DNA of 64,000 nucleotides from Lachnospiraceae bacterium (GTDB lineage Bacteria; Bacillota; Clostridia; Lachnospirales; Lachnospiraceae): the NCBI GenBank assembly GCA_017469275.1, contig JAFUGT010000009.1:32095-96094 (forward strand). Reading direction: 5' to 3'. The notes below the pieces were generated by a model. It worked only from the letters and a program-made list of their open reading frames with translations, did no database searches and was not told where the DNA came from. Each line of letters begins with the position of its first letter. The stretch's first letter is position 1. Both the position numbers and the translations under genes were made by a program. Positions 26,583-36,059 of this stretch are shown here, one piece after another.

Positions 26583-28505
26583 ATGGATGGTGGTGTATTT
26601 CGTTTGAAACAACGACATTCTCTTTATATTGTAATTGTTAGTCTTCTGTCTTTTGTTCTTCTTGGAACAGTAATATATCAGAAGGTCGGTGATATGATGA
26701 TCGACCAGAGCAAGAATAATGCTATGGGATTGTCAGTTATAGCTGCTAATGAGATTGACGGAGATGTTTTTGAAACAATACGTTCCAATGAGGATGATGC
26801 GTATTATGAAGTTTTAGAGTCTATAACAAAGTATACTGATTATCATATGCTTCAATATATATATACGATGAGGCTGGAAGATGATGTGCTCACCTTTGTG
26901 GTAGATGCAGATCCTGAAGAACCGGCGTATTGTGGTGAAGAATATAACTGGCTTCCGGATATGGAACAGGCTTTTCAAGGACAGGTGTGTTGTGATCAAA
27001 GTCTGACAAAGGACAGATGGGGAAGTTTTTTCAGTGCATATGCTCCAATATTCAATTCAGATCACGAGGTCGTAGGAATAGTCGGCTGCGATATTATGAC
27101 AGCCGATATAACGGAACGCCTCAATGAACTAAGAACAGTTATCATTTCATTGATCACTGTATTTGCATTGCTTTGCCTTATGGCACTTATTTTTATTACT
27201 CGTGATATGATGCAAAAGGATTATTTGACCGAGATAGCCAATGATGGTAAGATAAAAAATGTTGCTTCAAGATTAAAAAAGAGAAACCGACTGCAGGATT
27301 ATACGGGTATGCTTACCAATATAAAGGATTTCAAATATATCAACCAAAAAATCGGTTTTAACAGAGGCGATGAATTGTTAAGGGAATATGCTCATTATCT
27401 CAAGCAACTTACGATTCGTGGGGAATACGTTGCAAGAACCGGTAATGACAATTTTCTTATGTTGATAAAAAAGGGTAGAGAAGAAGAAGTTCTTAAAGTG
27501 CTCTCACTGCTTGAACTTACTTTGTATGAGCAGGATGGAAAGAATGTAATACGCATATTCTCCAGATGTGGTATTTATCCCATTAAGGAAAGTGATAACC
27601 TTAGCAGCGTTATGAATTATTGCACTTTGGCGGTCAATACTACCAGAAATGCCGATACGGAAGATTATGTCTGGTATTCTGATTCGATGAGCATAACGAT
27701 GCTGGAAGAGAAAGAGATTATTAATAGTTATAAGCAGGCTATCAAGAACGGAGAATTTCAAGTATATTACCAACCTAAGGTAGATATAGTGAACAACAGA
27801 CTGTGTGGAGCCGAGGCATTGGTTAGGTGGATTAAAGATGGTAAGACCATTTCTCCGGGACAATTCATACCCGTTCTTGAAAAAGAAGGCAAAATTATTG
27901 AACTGGATTTCTTTGTGTTTGAGCAGGTCTGTAAAGATATCAGAAAGTGGCTTGAAGAGGGGATAGTACCGGTTAGGATTTCTTCTAATTTTTCCAAAAT
28001 GCATCTGAAAAATCTCGCTCTTTCAGAGCAGGTTCTTGATATAGTAAATCGATATAACATCAGCACAAATTATGTAGAGATTGAGTTGACGGAATCTTCC
28101 GGATATTCTGATTATAATTCTATGAAAAAGTTTGTCAGTGATATGGATCAGGCAGGAATATATACATCAATTGATGATTTTGGAACCGGATACTCATCTT
28201 TATCATTGCTCAAAGACATTAATGTTAATGTTGTTAAGATTGACAAGTCTTTTTTTGGTAATATGGATGATGATAAGTTAAATGGAGCAACTCTGGTAGA
28301 AAATGTTATTAGAATGATCAAAGATCTGGATAGAATCGTAATATGCGAGGGAGTTGAGACTGAAAAGCAGGTGGAATTTCTTAAAGGTACAGAATGTAAT
28401 ATTGTACAGGGATTTTTGTTTGACAGACCACTAACAAGGGAACAGTTTGAGGAGCGTCTTAAATCACCGGAGTATGGTCGATTCGATGAGAATAATAATA
28501 TCTGA
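26583..28505 (+). CDS. Membrane GGDEF(degenerate)-EAL cyclic-di-GMP phosphodiesterase
   Basis: 640 residues. Two membrane helices (about 12-34 and 188-210) flank an extracytoplasmic sensor region. The GGDEF domain is degenerate: the signature is GNDNF, so synthesis is unlikely. The EAL domain (about 390-630) keeps the key motifs AEALVRW, ELTESS, DDFGTGYSSL, KIDKSF and CEGVET, so hydrolysis of cyclic-di-GMP is expected. Followed 44 bases later by a diguanylate cyclase, forming an opposing pair. Confidence 0.9.
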   Translation: MDGGVFRLKQRHSLYIVIVSLLSFVLLGTVIYQKVGDMMIDQSKNNAMGLSVIAANEIDGDVFETIRSNEDDAYYEVLESITKYTDYHMLQYIYTMRLEDDVLTFVVDADPEEPAYCGEEYNWLPDMEQAFQGQVCCDQSLTKDRWGSFFSAYAPIFNSDHEVVGIVGCDIMTADITERLNELRTVIISLITVFALLCLMALIFITRDMMQKDYLTEIANDGKIKNVASRLKKRNRLQDYTGMLTNIKDFKYINQKIGFNRGDELLREYAHYLKQLTIRGEYVARTGNDNFLMLIKKGREEEVLKVLSLLELTLYEQDGKNVIRIFSRCGIYPIKESDNLSSVMNYCTLAVNTTRNADTEDYVWYSDSMSITMLEEKEIINSYKQAIKNGEFQVYYQPKVDIVNNRLCGAEALVRWIKDGKTISPGQFIPVLEKEGKIIELDFFVFEQVCKDIRKWLEEGIVPVRISSNFSKMHLKNLALSEQVLDIVNRYNISTNYVEIELTESSGYSDYNSMKKFVSDMDQAGIYTSIDDFGTGYSSLSLLKDINVNVVKIDKSFFGNMDDDKLNGATLVENVIRMIKDLDRIVICEGVETEKQVEFLKGTECNIVQGFLFDRPLTREQFEERLKSPEYGRFDENNNI

Positions 28506-28549
28506 CCTTATTGATAAATTATTTCAAATGTATGGTGGGGAGAAGCTAT

Positions 28550-29620
28550 ATGAAAATTATAGATTTAATTACCAAAGATGTAACTGATGAAAATGACATA
28601 GGAAGGAATATGATTGTATTACGTATCCTTTATATAATTGTGTTCGTTGCTTTTTTGGTTGATATTATTCTTGCCGGCGGAGATGCTGTTAGAATGTTTC
28701 CTTATAAAATATTTGGTCTTCTTGCGGCGAATGTGATTCTGTTTTTGTTGACATATGAGATGAGAAGTTCCATGGCGCTCATTTTATTTATCACCTATTT
28801 GTTTACGTGGACATTATCTATGATCCCGTGTCTGGGCTGGAGTGCCGGAATGCAGAACTATTTCATAATTGTGCTTATGTTGTGTTTTTTTTCAACACAT
28901 GGGAAGTTAAGATATAAGTTTTTTTTATCCGCTTTTGTTCTTGTGATGAGAATAGTGACAATAAGCATTTTTGGCGGCATTAAATCCGTTGCCAATGTAT
29001 CGCCGTTTAATGACAAGCTGTTGCAGATAACGAATATAACTGCTGTTTTTGTATCGATTGTATTTATATCATACATTTACAGCCGCGATACCAATTTGGC
29101 CGAAGATAAGCTCATGAAGTATAATGATAAGCTTAAGAAAGAGGCTAATACGGATCAGCTTACCGGACTATACAACAGAAGAAGAGCGGAGGAGTATCTT
29201 CAGGAACTTAAAGCTAAAGGGTTTAACGATTCAATAAGTATTGCAATGGGTGATATTGATTTCTTTAAGAAAGTAAATGATACCTATGGTCATGATGCGG
29301 GAGATGAAGTGTTAAAGACTGTGGCAAATACAATGAAAGAGATTGCCGGCACCTATTCATTTATTTCCCGTTGGGGCGGTGAAGAATTCTTGCTGATATT
29401 TAAAGGAATCAACGGTGATGATGCACTTATCATATTAGAGAAACTAAGACGTATAATGCAGAACCGGGTTATCGATGTCAATGGACAGGAGATTAAGATA
29501 ACGATGACTTTTGGTCTGACCGAATACAATATAAGGAAAGAACCGGATGGTGCGATTAAAGAGGCTGATGAAAAATTGTATCTTGGAAAGTCAAAAGGAA
29601 GGAATCAGGTTGTATATTAA
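28550..29620 (+). CDS. Membrane diguanylate cyclase
   Basis: 356 residues. Six predicted membrane helices in the first 185 residues, then a GGDEF domain with an intact active site (WGGEEF near residue 278) and TDQLTGLYNRR at its start. The ATG at 28550 follows GGGGAGA; a TTG at 28511 would add thirteen residues and is less likely. Makes cyclic-di-GMP; probably co-transcribed with the phosphodiesterase upstream. Confidence 0.9.
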   Translation: MKIIDLITKDVTDENDIGRNMIVLRILYIIVFVAFLVDIILAGGDAVRMFPYKIFGLLAANVILFLLTYEMRSSMALILFITYLFTWTLSMIPCLGWSAGMQNYFIIVLMLCFFSTHGKLRYKFFLSAFVLVMRIVTISIFGGIKSVANVSPFNDKLLQITNITAVFVSIVFISYIYSRDTNLAEDKLMKYNDKLKKEANTDQLTGLYNRRRAEEYLQELKAKGFNDSISIAMGDIDFFKKVNDTYGHDAGDEVLKTVANTMKEIAGTYSFISRWGGEEFLLIFKGINGDDALIILEKLRRIMQNRVIDVNGQEIKITMTFGLTEYNIRKEPDGAIKEADEKLYLGKSKGRNQVVY

Positions 29621-29722
29621 AGATTTTAGGGAGTATGCTGGTGTGGTCGTACCAAGAGTATGTCTGCTATGAAATATAATATATCACCGTATAATTAATA
29701 ATGGAAATTGTATAATATTTTA

Positions 29723-29751
29723 TTGACAATGGCTAATAATAATATTAAGAT
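29723..29751 (+). promoter_or_regulatory. Candidate promoter
   Basis: TTGACA (29723-29728), 17-base spacer, TAAGAT (29746-29751), 39 bases before the next start codon. The -10 is imperfect. Confidence 0.5.
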
Positions 29752-29789
29752 AATATTATTAATTTATATAACAACAGGGAGGTTGAAGG

Positions 29790-30068
29790 ATGAAGAAGAA
29801 TATTACTTTGGAAGAAGCAAAAGAACTTATCAGGAAACTTGAAAAAGAAAACAAAGAGATGAAGAAAGAACTGGAGATGTTCCGTAGTCGTGACTGGGGC
29901 GGAAGAAGAAAGCATGATGCCACCTGGCAGAAGTCATATGATTCGTTTGTTGAATTGTATGAGAAGGGTCTTAACATGCATGAGATTGTTGCAAAGGTAC
30001 CATTTAGTCAGAGAACATGCTATAGATACAAATCATACTATGATTCCTTGAAGAAAGGAAAGGATTGA
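29790..30068 (+). CDS. Small coiled-coil/HTH-like protein
   Basis: 92 residues. Residues 6-35 form a Lys/Glu coiled coil; residues 55-85 (LYEKGLNMHEIVAKVPFSQRTCYRYKSYY) look like a helix-turn-helix of the resolvase/Trp-repressor kind. GGGAGG precedes the start. Probably a DNA-binding protein; the target is unknown. Followed within 4 bases by a second small gene. Confidence 0.65.
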   Translation: MKKNITLEEAKELIRKLEKENKEMKKELEMFRSRDWGGRRKHDATWQKSYDSFVELYEKGLNMHEIVAKVPFSQRTCYRYKSYYDSLKKGKD

Positions 30069-30072
30069 TTAC

Positions 30073-30255
30073 GTGGCCGGTTTAGCATCGTGTGATACAT
30101 GTGCATACATGATATATGATGAAGAGTATGAGGATTATGTATGTGATATCAATATGGATGAAGATGATTATGGAAGACTTATGTCTAATGACTTCAAAGG
30201 GTGTCCATACTATAGAGATGGGGACGAGTACAAAGTTGTAAGACATCAGATATGA
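30073..30255 (+). CDS. DUF6472-like small Cys protein
   Basis: 60 residues from a GTG start. CDTCAYMIYDEEYEDYVCDI and later CPYYRDGDEY show four Cys, suggesting a small metal-binding protein. I recall this pattern from a conserved clostridial family of unknown function (DUF6472). Lies 4 bases after the previous gene and ends at a strong terminator. Confidence 0.75.
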   Translation: MAGLASCDTCAYMIYDEEYEDYVCDINMDEDDYGRLMSNDFKGCPYYRDGDEYKVVRHQI

Positions 30256-30258
30256 GAA

Positions 30259-30298
30259 AAAGAGGATGACGGTGAGTTAACTGTCATCCTCTTTCGTT
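30259..30298 (+). terminator. Rho-independent terminator
   Basis: AAAGAGGATGAC (30259-30270) pairs with GTCATCCTCTTT (30283-30294). The A run on the left and T run on the right make it usable in both directions. Confidence 0.85.
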
Positions 30299-30384
30299 AT
30301 AATCTTAGCATTTTGATATATGTGCCTTATCGAGATGAATCGTAATATAGGGCAGCATATTATCTCATTAGATAATATTCATAG

Positions 30385-31032
30385 TCACAGTTTGGAATAG
30401 CCGTAACTGTTAACGATGGCCTCTATCTTCTGTCCGCTCTGGCAGAATGGACATTGGTTATGAGGGTAAGTTCTGTATTCCGGAATATCATCTAATGTAA
30501 ATAATGTGTGAATCTGCTGTCCTGCTATAACATCATTAGCTGAGAAAATGGCGGAAATGCCGGCTACAATACCGCCGTAATAAGATATACATTCCAAACT
30601 TCTCTCTATCGTACGACCGGTTGTTGCTGAAGCTAACAGGAACAGTACATGTTTGCCCTTAATCATCGGCTGGAGATTATCACGGAATATCATCTGTCCT
30701 ACAGAATTAAATTCCGGTGTAACCACATACATAGCCTGATGTTGATTCATGGACATTATTCCTGAATTGGTAAGCTCCTCGGCAAGATAAGCACCTATGA
30801 CTTCCGTTCCGTCCATACAAACAATGGTATCTACAATGGTTGTGCCCACATATTCACCGGCGATGGATTTGGCAGCAGCTCTTGCCATTGTCTGGCGGGC
30901 TTTAAGAGTTGTCATATCAATATAGTGAGTGATATGAGAATGGTTAGTTGCAAAATGTCCGGGAATTACTTTGATATGCACGCTGTTATTATAGTGTGAT
31001 GTGACACTCATGGCTTGGTTTTCAAATGTCAT
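30385..31032 (-). CDS. Phosphoribosyltransferase-like protein
   Basis: 215 residues. A type I phosphoribosyltransferase core is suggested by VLFLLASATTGRTIERSLE, where the usual acidic pair before TTGxT is replaced by small residues. The closest overall impression is orotate phosphoribosyltransferase-like proteins of Lachnospiraceae. The C-terminus has a CPFC pair. AAGGAGG precedes the start. The missing acidic PRPP-loop residues make it uncertain that it is a classical enzyme. Confidence 0.65.
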   Translation of the reverse strand: MTFENQAMSVTSHYNNSVHIKVIPGHFATNHSHITHYIDMTTLKARQTMARAAAKSIAGEYVGTTIVDTIVCMDGTEVIGAYLAEELTNSGIMSMNQHQAMYVVTPEFNSVGQMIFRDNLQPMIKGKHVLFLLASATTGRTIERSLECISYYGGIVAGISAIFSANDVIAGQQIHTLFTLDDIPEYRTYPHNQCPFCQSGQKIEAIVNSYGYSKL

Positions 31033-31385
31033 AGAACCCCTCCTTAGATTATATTTGTTGAAATATAATAAATATTAATAATCTAATTGTATCGTTTTTT
31101 AACCGTTATTGCAAGTGTTTATAAGTTATAGTTGAATGGTTTTGCGTAAAATAAAATATTGAAAATAGTATATTGAACCTGAATGGAGTTTAACATCAGG
31201 TTTTTATGAAAAATGATAAAAAAATATGGTATTTTCGTGGACATTTATCGGAAAAATTGGTAAAATAATGGAGTATGTGTGAACATTTTATTAGTGTATA
31301 TAATATTATGATTTGATGAGTTGAAGTGAAACAAGTAAAACTATACGGAAACGACAGTCATCTTGATTATATGGAGTTGTAGGAT
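31033..31385. other. Divergent intergenic region before the ATP synthase operon
   Basis: 353 bases of AT-rich sequence between the minus-strand phosphoribosyltransferase and atpI. It must hold both promoters but no clear pair was found. It contains a terminator-like hairpin (31176-31205), which would cut any transcript from further upstream or serve as a leader terminator. Confidence 0.5.
31176..31205 (+). terminator. Terminator-like hairpin upstream of atpI
   Basis: AACCTGA (31176-31182) pairs with TCAGGTT (31196-31202), followed by TTTTT. No gene on the plus strand ends nearby, so it may close a small RNA or act in the operon leader. Confidence 0.55.
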
Positions 31386-31829
31386 ATGGAACTGGTAAAG
31401 GAAACATTTATTGGATTCTTATTGGGATTGTCAGTGTATGCTTTTGTAATAGAGATTATCGGAGTATTCTTTTCCGGGGATATAGTGCCATATACGTTAG
31501 GTCTTTTGATTGGCGTTGCCTCTGCGGTTGCCATCTTCTCCCATATGGCATGGACACTTAACCGGGCAATGGATTATCCGGAAGAAGGTGCTACAAAGTA
31601 TGTTCGTAAACAGACTTTTTTAAGGTTGCTTGGTATGGTTATGGTTATGCTTCCGGGAGTGTTGATAAATGGAATTAATTTTATAACCTTGGTACTTGGT
31701 CTTTTCGGACTTAAGATTGGGGCACTTTTGGCACCGTTTTTCTTGCGACGGTTATATCCCGAACATTTTGTGACGGATGAGGAAACTTTATCCATAGTGC
31801 TTGATGATGAAGAAGACGAGGATAAGTAA
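31386..31829 (+). CDS. ATP synthase subunit I-like membrane protein
   Basis: 147 residues, four predicted membrane helices and an acidic C-terminus (DDEEDED). Its size, topology and position in front of atpB fit the AtpI-like proteins that help assemble the c ring, although sequence motifs are weak. The start has only a loose ribosome site (GGAG 11 bases upstream). Confidence 0.65.
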   Translation: MELVKETFIGFLLGLSVYAFVIEIIGVFFSGDIVPYTLGLLIGVASAVAIFSHMAWTLNRAMDYPEEGATKYVRKQTFLRLLGMVMVMLPGVLINGINFITLVLGLFGLKIGALLAPFFLRRLYPEHFVTDEETLSIVLDDEEDEDK

Positions 31830-31871
31830 GACATTAATATATAATTGATTATTATGATACTTTATAACTGA

Positions 31872-31920
31872 TTAACAGGAAATCAAGCACCTGCAAGTCA
31901 GATGTTTGCTTTCCTGTTAA
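31872..31920 (+). promoter_or_regulatory. Long hairpin between atpI-like gene and atpB
   Basis: An 18-base-pair stem with two imperfect positions (TTAACAGGAAA with TTTCCTGTTAA as the perfect outer part), 13-base loop. No T run follows on this strand. Likely an RNA processing or partial termination element that separates expression of the two genes. Confidence 0.6.
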
Positions 31921-31996
31921 TGGAATTATTATTATATAAAGTATAGGGCGGGTAAAACTTTGCTCGAAACAATATTACAGAAAGGAAGGTGAAGGA

Positions 31997-32722
31997 ATGG
32001 GATACGGAATGATGCCGATGATGTTGGCATCGGACGGAGAAGTTGATTTCTCCATCCATCATTTACTGGGCTACCAGTTCATGGGAACTACAGTATATTT
32101 AACTACATCCCATGTGTGCATGCTGCTCATAATGCTGACCATCATCATCTTTGCACTGGTTGCAAGGAAGAAGATAATGCACGCAGATGAAGTTCCTACA
32201 GGTCTTCAAAATGTGGTTGAATTCGCTGTGGAGACGTTACAGGGATTCGTAGGTTCGACCATGGGAAGCCATGCCGGAAAGTATATTAACTATATCGGAA
32301 CGTTGTTCTTATTTGTATTTTTATCCAATATTTCCGGACTGTTCGGACTAAGACCGCCGACTGCTGACTACGGCACAACATTTTCACTGGCGCTGATTAC
32401 ATTTTGTATGATTCAGTACAACAATTTCAAATGTAACAAATTCGGTGCAATAACAGGATTGTTTCAACCATTACCATTCCTGTTTCCGATTAACTTAATC
32501 GGAGAGTTTGCCACTCCGATTTCCATGTCATTGCGTTTGTTTGGTAATGTAATGTCAGGAACGGTCATGATGGCATTGTTTTACGGATTATTACCCATCT
32601 TTGTTAAGATAGGTATTCCGGCAGCTCTTCACGCCTACTTCGATCTTTTTTCCGGAGCGATTCAGGCGTATGTGTTCTCAATGCTGACGATGGTGTTCGT
32701 CTCAGACAAGATTGGGGAGTGA
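31997..32722 (+). CDS. atpB: F-type ATP synthase subunit a
   Basis: Membrane subunit that forms the ion half-channels, 241 residues. The essential Arg lies in SLRLFGNVMSG. AAGGAAGG precedes the start. Its last codons overlap a 22-base repeat that occurs again 90 bases downstream. Confidence 0.95.
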   Translation: MGYGMMPMMLASDGEVDFSIHHLLGYQFMGTTVYLTTSHVCMLLIMLTIIIFALVARKKIMHADEVPTGLQNVVEFAVETLQGFVGSTMGSHAGKYINYIGTLFLFVFLSNISGLFGLRPPTADYGTTFSLALITFCMIQYNNFKCNKFGAITGLFQPLPFLFPINLIGEFATPISMSLRLFGNVMSGTVMMALFYGLLPIFVKIGIPAALHAYFDLFSGAIQAYVFSMLTMVFVSDKIGE

Positions 32723-32732
32723 GCAAAGCGGC
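32711..32732 (+). repeat. 22-base direct repeat, copy 1 (end of atpB)
   Basis: TTGGGGAGTGAGCAAAGCGG plus CT, identical to 32801-32822. It contains the atpB stop codon, so the 3' end of the gene was copied into the spacer. Confidence 0.9.
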
Positions 32733-32737
32733 TGTGG

Positions 32738-32751
32738 TGTACGCTTGCGTA
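32738..32751 (+). repeat. Hairpin palindrome in the atpB-atpE spacer
   Basis: GTACGC TT GCGTAC, a tight perfect hairpin between the two 22-base repeats. Confidence 0.7.
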
Positions 32752-32800
32752 CAGAAACAGACATTTTGCGAACGTTGCTCAACAAAGCCGACAGGCGGCG

Positions 32801-32822
32801 TTGGGGAGTGAGCAAAGCGGCT
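32801..32822 (+). repeat. 22-base direct repeat, copy 2
   Basis: Second copy of 32711-32732. Here it also forms a hairpin with following sequence: GCAAAGCG pairs with CGCTTTGC up to about 32839. Confidence 0.9.
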
Positions 32823-32891
32823 ACATTGTGCGCTTTGCAAGGTACTTCATTGATGGCATATTAGTGAAGTAAATGAAAATTTTAACAATAA

Positions 32892-33188
<297 letters not shown>

Positions 33189-33304
33189 TCTTTCCACAGG
33201 AGTTAACAGGGTTTTAATATATCGATTATCAGATTATTATAAATACCTGTGTTAGTGGTAACAGTTAAGGTTAAAGATTAATAATATAGGAGGATTATTT
33301 CTTG

Positions 33305-33871
33305 ATGAATATATTATCAGGACTTGGATGCTCAGGGTCAATGCTGTTGACGGAAGGTCACATTTTGCAGTTGGATCCGCAGCTGATCAACGATGTCATT
33401 ATTCAGGGCATTGCGATATTTATCCTCTTCTTCCTGCTTTCTAAGATATTGTTTGAACCGGTTAAGAAGGTTCTTGAAGGTCGTACGGAAAGAATCAGAA
33501 ATGATATTGAATCTGCCACAAAGGATAAGGCAGATGCTGCTGCGTTAAAGGCAGAATATGATGAAAAGCTAAAGGCTATCGATAAAGAGAAGGAAGAAAT
33601 TCTTTCAGATGCCAGAGAACGCGGACGTAAGAAGGAAGCGCAGATAGTGGAGGAGGCGAATGCTGAAGCCGCAAGAATCATTGAACGCGCCAATCAGGAA
33701 ATTAGGCTCGAAAAAGAGAAAGTTTCGGATGATATGCGTAAGGAAATTGTACGTGTGGCAACGGCTATGGCAGCGAAGATTATTGAGCAGCAGATAGACG
33801 AGAGTAAGCAGGATGCTTTGATCGAGGATACTTTGAAAGAAATGGGTGGTAGTACATGGCTAGGCAAGTAA
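33305..33871 (+). CDS. atpF: F-type ATP synthase subunit b
   Basis: 188 residues. One N-terminal membrane helix (about residues 30-48), then a long charged coiled coil that forms the peripheral stalk. Start ATG at 33305; a TTG directly before it (33302) is an alternative. AGGAGG lies 11 bases upstream. It overlaps atpH by 16 bases. Confidence 0.92.
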   Translation: MNILSGLGCSGSMLLTEGHILQLDPQLINDVIIQGIAIFILFFLLSKILFEPVKKVLEGRTERIRNDIESATKDKADAAALKAEYDEKLKAIDKEKEEILSDARERGRKKEAQIVEEANAEAARIIERANQEIRLEKEKVSDDMRKEIVRVATAMAAKIIEQQIDESKQDALIEDTLKEMGGSTWLGK

Positions 33872-34389
33872 ATACAACCTATGGAAGTGCTCTGTTTGAG
33901 GTGGCTATGGAAAAGAATACCTTAGATTCCACCTTAGAAGAGGTAACTTTCGTGCGTCAGACGTTTCTTGAAAACGAAGATTTAATGAAGCTTTTGCTCC
34001 ATCCTAATATCGAGAAGGAGAATAAAATCTCGGTTGTAGAGAGTATCTATAAAGGTAAGATATCAGATGAACTTACAGGTCTTCTTACAATGCTGATCAA
34101 CAAGGGTCATCAGAAAGAGATCATTTCTGTACTTGACTATGTGATCGGTGCCATCAAAGAAGAAAAGGGAATCGGAATAGCTCATATTTCTTCAGCAGTG
34201 GAGCTTTCAAAGGAACAGAAGGCTAAGATAGAGCAAAAGTTGTTAGACACAACGGACTATAAAGAGATAGAAGGAAATTATAATGTGGACAAGAGCCTTA
34301 TAGGCGGTCTTGTGATAAGAATTTCAGATACCGTTGTGGACAGCAGTCTTAAGACACAGATTAATAATCTGTCAAAGTCATTGCTGTAA
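33856..34389 (+). CDS. atpH: F-type ATP synthase subunit delta
   Basis: 177 residues of the OSCP/delta family; links the b stalk to the alpha3beta3 head. C-terminal motif GGLVIRISDTVVDSSLKTQI is typical. Its start lies inside atpF, implying coupled translation. Confidence 0.92.
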   Translation: MARQVNTTYGSALFEVAMEKNTLDSTLEEVTFVRQTFLENEDLMKLLLHPNIEKENKISVVESIYKGKISDELTGLLTMLINKGHQKEIISVLDYVIGAIKEEKGIGIAHISSAVELSKEQKAKIEQKLLDTTDYKEIEGNYNVDKSLIGGLVIRISDTVVDSSLKTQINNLSKSLL

Positions 34390-34491
34390 TCTGAATACAG
34401 AATATTAAATGTAGTCAGATATTTGATGAATTTAACCATAGTTAAATTGTTTAATAATTGTAGAACAAAAATAAGAAGGAGACAATTTCCT

Positions 34492-35994
34492 ATGAATTTA
34501 AAACCAGAAGAGATCAGTTCCGTAATCAAGGAACAGATTAAGAATTATTCTAAGGAATTAGAAACCTCCGAAGTTGGTACAGTTATACAGGTGGCAGATG
34601 GTATTGCCCGTGTACATGGACTTGAGAAAGCTATGCAGGGTGAGCTCCTTGAATTCCCCGGGGAAGTGTTCGGAATGGTCATGAACCTTGAGGAAGATAA
34701 TGTGGGTGCCGTATTACTTTCTGCTAATAAGAATATCAGCGAAGGAGATACCGTTAAGACCACAGGGCGTGTGGTAGAGGTTCCGGTTGGTGATGCCATG
34801 CTTGGACGTGTAGTTAACGCACTTGGCCAGCCTATAGACGGCAAGGGACCTATCAAGACGGATAAGGCGAGACCGATCGAAAGAGTGGCTTCAGGTGTTA
34901 TCTCGCGTAAATCGGTAGATACACCACTTCAGACCGGTATCAAGGCTATTGATGCCATGGTTCCTATCGGAAGAGGTCAGAGAGAGCTTATCATTGGTGA
35001 CCGTCAGACAGGTAAGACGGCGATTGCTATTGATACAATAATTAATCAGAAGGGACAGGGCGTTAACTGTATATATGTTGCCATCGGACAGAAAGCATCA
35101 ACAGTTGCCAATATTGTTAAATCCCTTACAGAATACGGTGCTATGGATTATACAACAGTAGTTGCATCCACAGCATCAGAACTTGCGCCGTTACAGTATA
35201 TCGCACCATATGCAGGATGTGCCATAGGTGAGGAATGGATGGAGGAAGGAAAGGATGTATTGGTTATCTATGATGACCTATCTAAGCATGCTACTGCTTA
35301 CCGTACACTTTCATTGCTTCTTAGAAGACCGCCCGGACGTGAGGCTTATCCGGGTGATGTATTCTACTTACATTCAAGATTACTTGAGCGTGCGGCTAAG
35401 TTAAATGATGAATTGGGCGGCGGTTCACTTACAGCCCTTCCTATCATCGAGACACAGGCGGGTGATGTATCTGCCTACATTCCGACCAACGTAATATCTA
35501 TTACCGACGGTCAGATTTATTTGGAAACAGAGATGTTTAACTCAGGTTTCCGTCCGGCTATCAATGCAGGTCTTTCTGTATCCCGTGTTGGTGGTGCTGC
35601 TCAGATCGGTGCTATGAAGAAGATTGCTTCACCTATTCGTACAGAGCTGGCACAGTACAGAGAACTTGCCGCTTTCTCACAGTTTGGTTCAGAACTTGAT
35701 GCAGATACCAAGGAACGTCTTGCTCAGGGTGAAAGAATCAAAGAGATACTCAAGCAGCCACAATATAAGCCGATGGCGGGTGAGAAGCAGGTCGTTATCA
35801 TTTACGCAGCTACAAAGAGATATCTTCTTGATGTACCGGTAGATGAAATACTTGACTTCGAAGCAGGTCTTTTCGATTATGTGGATGCGCAGTATCCTGA
35901 ATTGTTCAACAAGATACGTGAGGAGAAGAAGCTCACGGAGGACATCGAGACAATGCTTAATGAGGCTATTACCTCTTATAAGGAGCAACGCTAA
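34492..35994 (+). CDS. atpA: F-type ATP synthase subunit alpha
   Basis: 500 residues. Regulatory nucleotide-binding subunit with P-loop GDRQTGKTA and the [17 protein letters not shown]-like C-terminal region. The start at 34492 follows AAGAAGGAG; an upstream in-frame ATG at 34423 is not conserved. Confidence 0.97.
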   Translation: MNLKPEEISSVIKEQIKNYSKELETSEVGTVIQVADGIARVHGLEKAMQGELLEFPGEVFGMVMNLEEDNVGAVLLSANKNISEGDTVKTTGRVVEVPVGDAMLGRVVNALGQPIDGKGPIKTDKARPIERVASGVISRKSVDTPLQTGIKAIDAMVPIGRGQRELIIGDRQTGKTAIAIDTIINQKGQGVNCIYVAIGQKASTVANIVKSLTEYGAMDYTTVVASTASELAPLQYIAPYAGCAIGEEWMEEGKDVLVIYDDLSKHATAYRTLSLLLRRPPGREAYPGDVFYLHSRLLERAAKLNDELGGGSLTALPIIETQAGDVSAYIPTNVISITDGQIYLETEMFNSGFRPAINAGLSVSRVGGAAQIGAMKKIASPIRTELAQYRELAAFSQFGSELDADTKERLAQGERIKEILKQPQYKPMAGEKQVVIIYAATKRYLLDVPVDEILDFEAGLFDYVDAQYPELFNKIREEKKLTEDIETMLNEAITSYKEQR

Positions 35995-36059
35995 TGTAGC
36001 TGTGTGCAGATACAATTTAAGGAGTTTGCTTATCATAATATAGAAAGAGGTGATATGTC

